Origin: 66-474 sp035249175
GTDB lineage: Bacteria > Pseudomonadota > Gammaproteobacteria > Xanthomonadales > Rhodanobacteraceae
Assembly (NCBI GenBank): GCA_035249175.1
Contig: DATFGT010000019.1
Span: 1-31,251, forward strand
Reading direction: 5' to 3'
DNA: 31,251 nucleotides
Shown in pieces: positions 22,635 through 30,983 of the stretch. The position numbers and the translations under genes are program-made. The notes beneath the pieces are model-generated. The model did no database searches, was not told the origin of the DNA, and saw nothing but the letters and a program-made list of their open reading frames with translations. How positions within the stretch are numbered: the first letter of the stretch is position 1; each line of letters starts with the position of its first letter.

Positions 22635-23750
22635 ATGTGGCGCGAACATCCCAGCCATACCGCCGATGATGCGATTCCGCCCGGCCTGCGCACCGGAGCG
22701 GCGTTCACCTGGCGCCTGCTGGTGATCGCCGCCGCCATCGTGGCCATTGGCTTGCTGGCGCATGTGCTGTCGGAAATCGTCATTCCGCTTCTCATCGCCA
22801 TCATCCTCGCCGCGCTGCTGGTTCCGCTTTCGGCGTTCCTGCAGCGCCACCGCTGGCCGAAGTGGCTCGCCATCCTGGTTTCCATGCTGGTCGGCATCGC
22901 CGTGGTCGCCGGCTTGCTGCTGCTGGTCACCAATCGCGTACTCACCGAACTCCCGGCGCTGGAAAAGCAGGCCAGCGCGCTGGGTGATTCATTCAAGAGC
23001 CTGCTGGACAAACATCCCTTCGGGCTGTCCGTGGAAAAGATCAACGGCTACATGACGGAGATGATGCAATGGCTGCGCAACAACGCCTCGGACGTGGCAT
23101 TGCGCGCGGCCAACGCGGGCAAACGCGTGGTGCACATGCTCGAAGGCATCTTCATCATCATCTTCGCCACCTTGTTCTTCCTGATCGACGGCCCCGCGAT
23201 CTGGGCCTGGGTCACGCGGCTGTTCCCCCGCCGCGCCCGCGCGCGCATCGACTTCGCCGGCCGGGCTGGCTGGAACACCCTCACGCGTTTTTCCCATATC
23301 CAGATCTTCGTGGCCGCCATCGATGCGGTGGCAATCGGAATCGGCGCGTGGCTGCTGGGCATGCCGCTGGCCACGCCGATCGCGGTCATCGTGTTCTTCG
23401 GCGCGCTCGTGCCCATCATCGGTTCGATCGTCGCGGGCGCCGCTGCCGTGGCCATCGCGTTGCTGTTCAATGGCTTCACCCATGCACTGATCATGCTGGG
23501 GGTCGTGCTGCTGGTGAACCAGCTCGAAGGCAACGTGTTGCACCCCTTCCTGACCGGCAGCGCCGTCAAGGTGCATCCACTCGGGGTCGTGCTCGGGGTG
23601 ACCGCGGGCGCGGCCGTCGCCGGAATCGCCGGCGCATTCTTCGCGGTTCCGCTGATCGCGACCGCAAACGCGATGATCAACGCCGCGGCGCATTACCGTT
23701 CCGGCGCAAGCGCAGGCGATAGATCCGGCGGCGGATCGGTCAGCCAATAG
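22635..23750 (+). CDS. AI-2E family (PerM/TqsA-like) membrane protein
   Basis: 371 residues with about seven or eight helices and the family pattern. A pair of N-terminal helices (about 20-65) is followed by a helix near 73-95, then a soluble region (about 100-180). The membrane part resumes at FIIIFATLFFLIDG and ends with the conserved run NQLEGNVLHPFLTGSAVKVHPLGVVLGV. Members are described as exporters of the signal AI-2 (TqsA), of small molecules, or as Na+/H+ antiporters; no LuxS-type gene is present here, so substrate is open. The start is set by GGAGAGG (22621-22627), seven bases before ATG 22635; the longer frame to 22557 is rejected on this ground. It ends in a strong hairpin shared with the azurin gene. 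Confidence 0.87.
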   Translation: MWREHPSHTADDAIPPGLRTGAAFTWRLLVIAAAIVAIGLLAHVLSEIVIPLLIAIILAALLVPLSAFLQRHRWPKWLAILVSMLVGIAVVAGLLLLVTNRVLTELPALEKQASALGDSFKSLLDKHPFGLSVEKINGYMTEMMQWLRNNASDVALRAANAGKRVVHMLEGIFIIIFATLFFLIDGPAIWAWVTRLFPRRARARIDFAGRAGWNTLTRFSHIQIFVAAIDAVAIGIGAWLLGMPLATPIAVIVFFGALVPIIGSIVAGAAAVAIALLFNGFTHALIMLGVVLLVNQLEGNVLHPFLTGSAVKVHPLGVVLGVTAGAAVAGIAGAFFAVPLIATANAMINAAAHYRSGASAGDRSGGGSVSQ

Positions 23751-23774
23751 AACGGGCGCCGGCGGCGCCCGTTC
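23750..23774. terminator. Bidirectional terminator-like hairpin between convergent genes
   Basis: GAACGGGCGCC (23750-23760) and GGCGCCCGTTC (23764-23774) form a perfect 11-bp stem with a 3-base loop. It starts on the last base of the AI-2E family stop codon and ends 24 bases from the azurin stop. No T-tract is present, but the position and stability fit a terminator for both genes. Confidence 0.6.
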
Positions 23775-23798
23775 GACCGACGCATGTCGCAAGCGATG

Positions 23799-24434
23799 TC
23801 ACTGGACGCTGATCGTCCCGTGCATCATCGCGGAGTGGCCCGGGAAGCTGCAGAAGAACACGTACGGGCCGCCCGACTTGATCTTGCTGACCGGGAAACT
23901 CACCGACGCGGTCTCGCCGCCGCCGATCAACTTGGTATGCGCAATGATCCGCGAATCATCGGCCTTCACGTAGCCATTCTTCAGGCCCGCCGTCGCGCTT
24001 TCCTTGTCCACGGCCTCCATGTCGGATTGCTTGGTGATGACCACGTCATGGCCCATCGACGCAGCCGGCAGGTTGTCCGTGTGTTTCAGCGTGATCTTGA
24101 AATGGGAGCATGAGGAAGGAACGGTGATGGACCCGACGCTGTACTGCATCGCGTCGGTGCCCTCGATTTCCGTGCTGCAGTGGGTGACGACCGCCGCAGG
24201 TTTGCCGTTGATCGCCGAAGCGCCAGCCATCGACGCCGCCGTGCCCGGCGCAGCAAGGCTTGCGGTGGCGGCCGGTGCGGCCGACATCGGAGCCGCCATC
24301 GGCGAGGTGGAAGCGGGCGACGGAGCCGTCCCGGCCGGCGCCGGTTCACTCGGGGCGTTTTGGGAATTGTTGCCGCAGGCCGAGAGCGCCAACGAACAGG
24401 CGATGAGAGGTACGAGCATCTTCAGTTTCATCAT
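23799..24434 (-). CDS. azu: Lipoprotein azurin with Ala/Pro-rich linker
   Basis: 211 residues. A lipoprotein signal ends in the lipobox LSAC (Cys20). Residues 21-80 are an Ala/Pro/Ser-rich linker. The C-terminal 130 residues are azurin, a type 1 blue copper electron carrier. The copper ligands are His129 (MGHDVV), Cys195, His200 and Met204 (FFCSFPGHSAMM), with Cys-to-His and Cys-to-Met spacings as in azurin. The disulfide pair is Cys86/Cys109. Ordinary azurin is a soluble periplasmic protein; this one should be anchored in a membrane, like Neisseria Laz. The start follows GGAGA, four bases upstream of 24434; an adjacent ATG at 24431 is equally possible. No oxidase or nitrite reductase gene is nearby to name its partner. 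Confidence 0.92.
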   Translation of the reverse strand: MMKLKMLVPLIACSLALSACGNNSQNAPSEPAPAGTAPSPASTSPMAAPMSAAPAATASLAAPGTAASMAGASAINGKPAAVVTHCSTEIEGTDAMQYSVGSITVPSSCSHFKITLKHTDNLPAASMGHDVVITKQSDMEAVDKESATAGLKNGYVKADDSRIIAHTKLIGGGETASVSFPVSKIKSGGPYVFFCSFPGHSAMMHGTISVQ

Positions 24435-24564
24435 CCGGTCTCCGTTGCCAAAGGCCGGATTGTCCGTGAGCAAGGCTCCACGCGGCGTGAAGAAGGAAGC
24501 AAGGTTCCCTTACGCCACGGCCTCGCCACACTCGTGCAGCCTTGCCCGTCTTCGTCGCGTTGCG

Positions 24565-25575
24565 TTATCCGGGCTCCTGCGCTGCGCCCCATTGAAATAG
24601 CGCCGCGTAATCCGCGCCGGTGCGACGGCACGCGCGCCACGCCAGGCCGCCTTCGGCCATCGCGTCCCGCACGCTGGGCGCGACCAACTGCAACGCGCGC
24701 GCGGCGCCGCGATCGCGCAAACGCTGCAGGCTTGAGCGCTCCATCAAATCGAGCGCCCAGTCGGCCAGCAGCGCCGCCGCGGAGCCGAGGAACAGGTCGC
24801 GGCTGAACCCTGCGAAGGGAATCGGCAATCGAATGGAACCCAGAATGCGCAGCGTCTCGCGGGTACGCGCATCGAACACGAGTTCCGGCCGTACCCGCGC
24901 AAAAAACGCGTCGAGTTGTGACGTCGATCGGGGAACCTCGCGTGCGCCGAGCGCTTCGGCGATGCGTGCCATTTCGGCGAGATAGCGATCCCGCATCGCT
25001 ATCGGAATGTGCTGGCAATAACGCTCGTAGGCGCGCAGAAAACACCAGCACCCGGCGCAGTGCACCCAGTTGAGCAGGTGCGGATCGTCCGCGCTGTAGG
25101 GCCGTCCATCCTCCGCGGTGCCGCGAACGCTGCGGTGGATGACGCGGACGTGTTCGATCGCCGCCTCGGCAGGTACACGAGGCGCATAGGTCGTGCGCCC
25201 GACGAACGCGGTGGTGTTGCGCAGGCGACCCAGCGTGTCGGTGCGGAAGGCGGAATGATCCCACACGCCCGCGAGCGCCAGCGGGTGCAGCGCCTGCAAC
25301 ATCAACGACGCCAGACCGCCCGCCATCATCGATGGAAAATCCGCGTGGATTTTCCAGGTCACGCTGTCGGATCCGAACAAGCCGGGATCGCCCAGCGGCG
25401 CGTCGTAATCCGGCGCTGGCGCATCGCGGCTCAACACCGCAAGCACCTGCCGCCGCAGATGTTTGCGCGCAGGCGACGGCAGCAGCAGTTTCACGCCGGG
25501 CAAGTGCGGGTGCGCCGTATTTTCATTGCGATGGCGCCCTCGCCCGTCCAGCGTCATGTCATCCGGATCGCGCAT
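24565..25575 (-). CDS. MpaB/Lcp-type (DUF2236) oxygenase family protein
   Basis: 336 residues, mostly helical, without signal peptide. The pattern is that of the DUF2236 domain shared by fungal MpaB, the latex-clearing protein Lcp and many bacterial proteins: the early FPSMMAGGLASLMLQALHPLALAGV, then RLRNTTAFVGRTTY, VHRSVRG-like IHRSVRG, and DDPHLLNWVHC. Lcp carries a haem b; whether this protein binds haem cannot be read with certainty. The natural substrate of bacterial members is mostly unknown. The N-terminus is uncertain: ATGs at 25659, 25599, 25575 and 25557 are in frame, none with a convincing ribosome site. It is divergent from the glutathionyl-hydroquinone reductase gene, with about 100 bases between. 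Confidence 0.78.
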   Translation of the reverse strand: MRDPDDMTLDGRGRHRNENTAHPHLPGVKLLLPSPARKHLRRQVLAVLSRDAPAPDYDAPLGDPGLFGSDSVTWKIHADFPSMMAGGLASLMLQALHPLALAGVWDHSAFRTDTLGRLRNTTAFVGRTTYAPRVPAEAAIEHVRVIHRSVRGTAEDGRPYSADDPHLLNWVHCAGCWCFLRAYERYCQHIPIAMRDRYLAEMARIAEALGAREVPRSTSQLDAFFARVRPELVFDARTRETLRILGSIRLPIPFAGFSRDLFLGSAAALLADWALDLMERSSLQRLRDRGAARALQLVAPSVRDAMAEGGLAWRACRRTGADYAALFQWGAAQEPG

Positions 25576-25673
25576 GCTGCAACTGTACGCCGACGGCATG
25601 CATCGCAGCCAACGGCGTGCTTCAATGATGTTCTGCCTGGGAATTTCATTCCTCACCACAAGGAATCGCAGTC

Positions 25674-26702
25674 ATGGGATTGTTGGTAGACGGCAAGTGG
25701 CAGGACCGGTGGTACGACACCGCAAGCACTGGCGGACGTTTCGAACGCTCGGCCAGCCAGTTCCGCAACTGGATCACGCCCGACGGCAGTGCCGGCCCTT
25801 CAGGAAAAAACGGATTCAAGGCCGAAGGCGGCCGCTATCACCTGTACGTGTCCTACGCCTGCCCATGGGCGCACCGCACGCTGGTGATGCGCGCGTGGAA
25901 GGGCCTCGAAAAACACATCGACGTTTCCGTGGTGCACCCGTTGATGCTGGAAAGCGGCTGGGAATTTCGCAGGGACTTCGATGGCGCGACCGGCGACCGG
26001 CTGTACGGGCTCGACAAGCTGTACCAGCTGTACCTCAAAGCCGACCCGCATTACAGCGGCCGGGTGACGGTGCCGACGTTGTGGGACAAGCAGCGCGAAA
26101 CCATCGTCACCAACGAGTCGTCCGAAATCATCCGCATGCTCGGGCATGCGTTCGACGGCATCGGTGCGCGCCGCGGAGATTATTGCCCCGACGATTTGCG
26201 CGCGGACATCGACGCCATCAACGCGACCGTGTACGACAACGTCAACAATGGCGTGTACAAGGCTGGTTTCGCGACCAGCCAGGAAGCCTATGACGAGGCG
26301 GTCATGGCGCTGTTTGAAACCCTGGAATCGCTGGAGAAGCGCCTGGGTCAACACCGGTATCTCATCGGCAACACCCTGACCGAAGCGGACCTGCGACTAT
26401 GGACCACGCTGGCGCGCTTCGATGCGGTGTACACGACGCACTTCAAATGCGACCGCAATCGGATCAGCGACTACCCCAATCTCGAAGGCCTGCTGCGCGA
26501 CATCTACCAGATGCCGGGCGTCGCCGACACCGTGTGGATGGACCACATCCGCCATCACTATTTCCGCAGCCACAAGACCATCAATCCGCACGGCGTCATC
26601 TCGATCGGCCCGATCTTCGCGTTCGACTCGCCGCATGATCGCGATCGGCTGGGCAAGCGGGAAGTACGCGGCGTCGGCGGACGATCGCAGCCAGTCCCGT
26701 AG
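25674..26702 (+). CDS. Glutathionyl-hydroquinone reductase (YqjG/Xi-class GST)
   Basis: 342 residues. The N-terminal thioredoxin-like domain has the catalytic motif YACPWAHR with Cys63, and a helical GST C-domain follows with EADLRLWTTLARFDAVYTTHFKCDR. Xi-class enzymes use glutathione to reduce glutathionylated hydroquinones, releasing glutathione disulfide; they act in the cytosol on quinone-type compounds. AGGA lies nine bases before the ATG. The last residues (GGRSQPVP) and the TAG stop fall where the first GTAG of a REP-like array begins, so the array defines the end of the protein and may have changed its tail. It is divergent from the MpaB-like gene, and a shared response to aromatic or quinone stress is conceivable. 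Confidence 0.9.
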   Translation: MGLLVDGKWQDRWYDTASTGGRFERSASQFRNWITPDGSAGPSGKNGFKAEGGRYHLYVSYACPWAHRTLVMRAWKGLEKHIDVSVVHPLMLESGWEFRRDFDGATGDRLYGLDKLYQLYLKADPHYSGRVTVPTLWDKQRETIVTNESSEIIRMLGHAFDGIGARRGDYCPDDLRADIDAINATVYDNVNNGVYKAGFATSQEAYDEAVMALFETLESLEKRLGQHRYLIGNTLTEADLRLWTTLARFDAVYTTHFKCDRNRISDYPNLEGLLRDIYQMPGVADTVWMDHIRHHYFRSHKTINPHGVISIGPIFAFDSPHDRDRLGKREVRGVGGRSQPVP

Positions 26703-26946
26703 GGCGGGAATAGCGCAGCGCATCCCGCCGCGATAACGAAAATCCAACACGGCGGGTTGGCACCCGCCCTACGTTCCATCCGTAGTCCCGTAGGGCGGGA
26801 GGAGCGCAGCATATCCCGCCGTCACGGTACCCACAAACGCGGGTTAAAACCCGCCCTACATTCCATCCGTAGCCCCGTAGGGCGGGGGAGCGTAGCGCAT
26901 CCCGCCGTCACGGTACCCACAAACGCGGATTGAAACCCACCCTGTC
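26695..26946. repeat. Three tandem REP-like (BIME-type) units
   Basis: Three units start with CCCGTAGGGCGGG (GTAG at 26699, 26790 and 26877), giving periods of 91 and 87 bases. Each unit has a first hairpin (GTAG, then GGGCGGGA pairing with TCCCGCC) and a second inverted hairpin ending in CTAC (GGCGGGTT...CCCGCCCTAC at 26751-26772 in unit 1). Units 2 and 3 share the TCACGGTACCCACAAACGCG stretch; unit 3 is degenerate at its right end. GTAG-headed palindromes in opposed pairs are the hallmark of REP/BIME sequences mobilised by RAYT transposases. No RAYT gene is in the window. The array fills most of the 316-base spacer before the PhyH gene. Confidence 0.8.
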
Positions 26947-27019
26947 TCCCTGCGCAGCTTCGCACCATCTGCTATGTTCGATCCCGCGCAGTGTCTGCCA
27001 TCACGACTGGGGTGAACGC

Positions 27020-27916
27020 ATGGACGGACGGCAATCAAGTGACGCCATCGCGGAGTGGAACACACGCGGCGTGCTGGTCCTGCCGAAGTTCTACACCGAC
27101 ACGGAAATCGATGCGGTGCTCGCAGACTATCGCGCGCTATGGAACGAAGGACGCGCCCGCGTCACCGTGGACGACATGGACATCCACCGGCGGATGCGTT
27201 TGCGCGGAGTGTCTGCGGATGCACGCGCGTCGCATCGCTTCAAGGTCAACGACCTGTACCTGGAACAAGCTTCCGTCCGCCGGCTCGCGCTCAACGACGG
27301 GCTGGTTCCCTTGCTGCAACGTCTGCTGGGCGAGCGGCCCGCGTTGTGCAATTCGCTCAGCCTGGAGTACGGCACCGAGCAGGAAGACCACGTCGATTCC
27401 CTCTTCATGACGCCGCGCACGCCTGCCCATCTCGTCGCGGTGTGGGTGGCGCTGGAGGATTGCTCGCCGGAATCCGGCCTGCTGCGCTACTGGCCCGGCA
27501 GCCACAGGATCGAGCCTTACGTTTTCTCCAACGGCCAGCGCCATTTCATTCCCGAGGAATGGGACGCGTGGCGAGGCTGGATGCGCGCGCAGGTGCAGCA
27601 GCGCGGGCTGCAAAGCGAATTGTTCCAGGCCAGCAAAGGCGACATATTCATCTGGAACGCGCAACTGCTGCACGGCGGCAGCCCCATCGCCGATCGCGGA
27701 CGCACCCGGCGCAGCGTCGTCTTCCACTACTTCTCGGAATCCGATTGTCGCGCGATGGGCCATCGGCTGGTGCCCGAGTCGGGCGGCTTCTGGATACGAC
27801 GGTCCCACCAACCGATACCGGGTAGCCTCGATGCGCGGACGCGCAACCGCGCCCGAAAAATGGTGCGCCGTGTTCGCGGGCTGTTGGCGCGCAAGAACAG
27901 CAACGAGTCAGCGTAG
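27020..27916 (+). CDS. PhyH-type (phytanoyl-CoA dioxygenase family) Fe(II)/2-oxoglutarate oxygenase
   Basis: 298 residues. The iron facial triad is visible as HVD (His124, Asp126 in QEDHVDSLF) and the distal His218 in AQLLHGGSP, with Arg228 or a neighbour in RGRTRRSVVFHYF suited to 2-oxoglutarate binding. The double-stranded beta-helix core lies between about 105 and 245. Members hydroxylate lipids, amino acids, ectoine or small metabolites; the substrate here is unknown. The tail is basic (RNRARKMVRRVRGLLARK). GGTGA lies six bases before ATG 27020; an upstream ATG at 26930 lies inside the REP-like array and is rejected. A damaged copy of this gene's first 24 codons is found at 30887. Confidence 0.84.
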   Translation: MDGRQSSDAIAEWNTRGVLVLPKFYTDTEIDAVLADYRALWNEGRARVTVDDMDIHRRMRLRGVSADARASHRFKVNDLYLEQASVRRLALNDGLVPLLQRLLGERPALCNSLSLEYGTEQEDHVDSLFMTPRTPAHLVAVWVALEDCSPESGLLRYWPGSHRIEPYVFSNGQRHFIPEEWDAWRGWMRAQVQQRGLQSELFQASKGDIFIWNAQLLHGGSPIADRGRTRRSVVFHYFSESDCRAMGHRLVPESGGFWIRRSHQPIPGSLDARTRNRARKMVRRVRGLLARKNSNESA

Positions 27917-28011
27917 GCCCTTCTTGGGCAGCCAAACGAAGATTCGATTCAGGGCCCGCACGCGCGGCCGGCGTCAGTGCAACATGTCATTGGAACCTAC
28001 TCCGGTGTCGC

Positions 28012-28653
28012 TTATGCGCCCTGCTGCCGCAACGCCGCGAACGCGGCCTTGATCGTCGTCGGTGCATTCGGCCGCGCGTACATCTTCTCCACGTAGGCGC
28101 GGAGCACGGGCGCATCTTCCAGCATGCCGGCTTCTCCGGCCCAGTCGAGCGTGTAGGCGGCATTGAGATCCGCCACGCTCAAACGGTCGCCGACGAAGTA
28201 CTCGCGTCCGTGCATGTGCTTTTCCAGCACCGCGAGCATCGCCTTGCACTCTTCGGTCGCCATCCCGATATCGGCCGGCATCCGCTTGTCTTTCGGATAG
28301 ATCACTGTGTTGCGCGCGATCCGCCAGAGAGGCTGCTCGATCTCCGTGACCAGGAAGAAGATCCAGCGATACATCTGCGCCCGCTCCACGATGTCCTGCG
28401 GGATCAGTCCGGCTTCCGGAAATTTCTCTGCCAGGTAAAGCTGGATTGCCGCCGACTCCGTCAGCACCACATTGCCGTCAACCAGCACCGGCACCTTTCC
28501 GGCCGGATTGAGGGCCCGGAACGCCGGCGACCGGGCTTCTTCGCCGAGGGGATCCGTCGGAACCAGCTCGTACTCGATTTCCAGTTCATTCAAGAGCCAG
28601 AGCGCGCGCAACACGCGCGTCGGTGGCACACCGTACACCTTGATCTTCTCCAT
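28012..28653 (-). CDS. Glutathione S-transferase family protein
   Basis: 213 residues with canonical GST layout. The N-terminal thioredoxin-like domain (1-80) contains GKVPVLV with the cis-proline (Pro55) and the glutathione-binding ES pair (Glu66-Ser67 in LTESAAI). The helical C-domain has the N-capping box region VGDRLSVADLNAAY. The segment YGVPPTRVLRALWLL takes the place of the usual catalytic Tyr/Ser region. It should conjugate or bind glutathione in the cytosol; the partner substrate is unknown. The start at 28653 is supported by AAGGTG about seven bases upstream; the longer frame to 28683 runs over that site. It is divergent from the S9 peptidase gene and convergent with the PhyH gene. 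Confidence 0.88.
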   Translation of the reverse strand: MEKIKVYGVPPTRVLRALWLLNELEIEYELVPTDPLGEEARSPAFRALNPAGKVPVLVDGNVVLTESAAIQLYLAEKFPEAGLIPQDIVERAQMYRWIFFLVTEIEQPLWRIARNTVIYPKDKRMPADIGMATEECKAMLAVLEKHMHGREYFVGDRLSVADLNAAYTLDWAGEAGMLEDAPVLRAYVEKMYARPNAPTTIKAAFAALRQQGA

Positions 28654-28880
28654 CTTTGCACCTTCTCGTCGCCCCGTACCCAAAAGGCCTCACATCAACA
28701 CGACGAACGACAAGCGCACGGATCGACATCCGCCACACGGGCATCAGCCCGCAATCGCGCCGCACGGGCGTGCTCCTGCCGCAGCGCACGCCGCAAACCT
28801 GCCCCGCCATCCATCTACCCGTGCCGCGCAACGGTGTCTGGGCTATGCTTGGCGCGGGGAGCCATTGGGGAATGGCCTGA

Positions 28881-30884
28881 ATGTCCGCTCGCAAGCTTGC
28901 CGCAATGGCGCTGTTCGCGTGTGCCTGCACGGGCAACGCAGTGGCAGCCACTTCCGATGCAGCCGCGCCCGCTTCCGCGACGACCGCACCCGGTGCGTTG
29001 CTTCCGGTCAGCGCGTTCGCCAGTCGTTCCCTGGTGAGCAGCCCGCGGCTGTCACCCGATGGCAACTATCTCTCCGTGCGCACGGACAGCCCCTCCGGCG
29101 ACATGCACGCGCTGGCCATCTATCGCCTGTCGGACATGAAAGTGATCAGCCTGCTGCGCCTGCCCATCTACGAGGTGCCGGTGAACACGGTGTGGGTCAG
29201 TGCGGATTGGCTGGTGGTGGAACTGGGCAAGGAATTCGGCTCGCTGGACAGGCCGCTGGCGACTGGCGAAGTCATCTCTTCCAGCATCGATGGCAAACGC
29301 CAGCATTACCTGTACGGCTACAAGCCGATCAGCCGGCACGCAGCCATGGGCCAGGAAGACGAGGGTTTCGGTTCCATCGTCGGTCTACCGCCGAAGGCCG
29401 ATGGCAGCTTCTACCTTGGGGAACAACCGTGGGGCCACGAGAACCGCAGCCTGGTCTACAAGGTTAATGCCCAGCATGACACGCGCGACCTGGTCTCGGA
29501 CATGGGCGTGGCCAACATGAACTTCCTGATCGATCCCGAAGGCAAGGCTGCTTTCGCTTTCGGCGACAACTCGGACTTCGAATACGTGGCTTACCGGCAT
29601 GTCGATGGACAATGGAAGCCGCTCGATGCAAAACAGGTCGGCCAGCGGTTTGCGCCGTTCGACTACGCGCCGGATGGTCAGGACATCTACGCGTGGTGGA
29701 GCAAGGATGGTGGCCCGCTGGCGTTGATCGAGGAAAACCAGAACGGCAGCAATCGCAAGATCCTCGCGCAGGACAGTTTTGCCAACATCGTCGACCTGCA
29801 ATGGACGGCGCCGCCGCGCCAGCCGTTCGCGGCCATCACGGAAAGCGGCATCCCCGAACCGATTTTCGTCAACGCCAACCTGCCCGCCGCCCAGCTCTAC
29901 CAGGCGCTGGCAAAAAGTTTCCCCGGCGAGTTTGTCGACTTCATCAACTTCAGCGAAGACGGCAGCAAATTGTTGATCTTCGTTTCCAGCGACCGCGATC
30001 CCGGCGCCTACTATCTGTTCGATGCCAAGACACACAACGCGACCAAACTGCTTGCCGTCGAGCAGTGGATCAAACCCGCCGACATGGCCGAACGCCGTCC
30101 GATCCGTTTCAAGGCCAGCGACGGCGTGGAACTGGACGGGTTCCTGACCATTCCGCCCCACCGTGATCTGGCCAACCTGCCGATGGTGCTGGTTCCGCAC
30201 GGGGGCCCGCACGGCGTGCAGGACACCTGGTTCTACGATGACGACGCGCAATTCCTCGCCAACCGCGGCTATCTGGTCCTGCAAGTTAACTACCGCGGTT
30301 CCGACGGTCGCGGACCCGGTTTCGAGCAGTCCGGCTACCTCAAATGGGGCACGCGCATCCAGCAGGATCTGATCGACGGCGTGAAGTGGGCCGTCAGCCA
30401 GCATTACGCCGATCCGAATCGCCTCTGCGTTTACGGCGGAAGTTTCGGCGGTTATTCGGCGCTGATGTCGGTGATCCGTGCGCCGCACTTGTTCAAGTGC
30501 GCGATCGGCTATGCGGGGATTTACGACCTGGGGATGATGTACAAGAAGGGCGATATCCGCTCCAGCCAATTCGGCCGCAGCTTTCTCTCCACGGTGATCG
30601 GCAGGAACGATGCCGAGCTCGACGCCAACTCGCCGGACAAGCTGGCCGACAAGATCGACGTCCCGGTGTTCCTCGCCCACGGCAAGGAAGACAAGCGCGC
30701 GCCGTTCGCCCAGGCCGAAGCCATGCGCGACGCGCTGGATGCCGCGCACAAGACCTACGAGTGGATGGCCGTGCCCAAGGAAGGCCATGGCTTCTATACC
30801 GAGGCCGACCGCGCCGATTTCCTGACCCGGATGCAGGCGTTCCTCGAAAAATACATCGGCCCGGGCGCGCCCATGCAGCACTAG
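28881..30884 (+). CDS. Exported S9 family prolyl oligopeptidase-like peptidase
   Basis: 667 residues. A signal peptide (MSARKLAAMALFACACTGNAVAA) is followed by an N-terminal beta-propeller-like half (about 45-400) and a C-terminal alpha/beta-hydrolase domain. The catalytic triad is complete: Ser521 in YGGSFGGYSA, Asp604 in GKEDKRAPF and His636 in EGHGFY. PHGGPHG (about 436-442) is the usual oxyanion region. The family includes acylaminoacyl-peptidases and dipeptidyl peptidases; such exported S9 enzymes are numerous in Xanthomonadales and fit a peptide-scavenging lifestyle. No strong Shine-Dalgarno is present (GGGGA at nine bases). The PhyH gene fragment begins three bases after the stop codon. 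Confidence 0.9.
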   Translation: MSARKLAAMALFACACTGNAVAATSDAAAPASATTAPGALLPVSAFASRSLVSSPRLSPDGNYLSVRTDSPSGDMHALAIYRLSDMKVISLLRLPIYEVPVNTVWVSADWLVVELGKEFGSLDRPLATGEVISSSIDGKRQHYLYGYKPISRHAAMGQEDEGFGSIVGLPPKADGSFYLGEQPWGHENRSLVYKVNAQHDTRDLVSDMGVANMNFLIDPEGKAAFAFGDNSDFEYVAYRHVDGQWKPLDAKQVGQRFAPFDYAPDGQDIYAWWSKDGGPLALIEENQNGSNRKILAQDSFANIVDLQWTAPPRQPFAAITESGIPEPIFVNANLPAAQLYQALAKSFPGEFVDFINFSEDGSKLLIFVSSDRDPGAYYLFDAKTHNATKLLAVEQWIKPADMAERRPIRFKASDGVELDGFLTIPPHRDLANLPMVLVPHGGPHGVQDTWFYDDDAQFLANRGYLVLQVNYRGSDGRGPGFEQSGYLKWGTRIQQDLIDGVKWAVSQHYADPNRLCVYGGSFGGYSALMSVIRAPHLFKCAIGYAGIYDLGMMYKKGDIRSSQFGRSFLSTVIGRNDAELDANSPDKLADKIDVPVFLAHGKEDKRAPFAQAEAMRDALDAAHKTYEWMAVPKEGHGFYTEADRADFLTRMQAFLEKYIGPGAPMQH

Positions 30885-30886
30885 GA

Positions 30887-30959
30887 ATGGGCGGACCACC
30901 AACATGTGACGCGATCGCGGGCGTGGAAGGCGCGCGGCGCTCTCGTCCTGCCCCGGTTC
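30887..30959 (+). pseudogene. Frameshifted remnant of the 5' end of a PhyH-type gene
   Basis: From ATG 30887, 73 bases align with the first 24 codons of the PhyH gene at 27020-27091: about 55 of 72 positions are identical with one extra G near 30920. After correcting that base the two peptides read DAIA-x-W-x-x-RG-x-LVLP-x-F in common, with 14 of 24 residues identical. The similarity stops after the TTC at 30957-30959, where other sequence and then the end of the TPR-like gene follow. It is too short and broken to be a gene. It indicates an old duplication followed by deletion. Seen directly by comparing the two stretches. Confidence 0.7.
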
Positions 30960-30983
30960 CCGGGTTGCGGTGTTTCAGGCGAC

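Noticed and set aside
29385..30905. 506-codon minus-strand ORF opposite the S9 peptidase
   Set aside because: Antisense shadow; the plus strand has the signal peptide and Ser-Asp-His triad.
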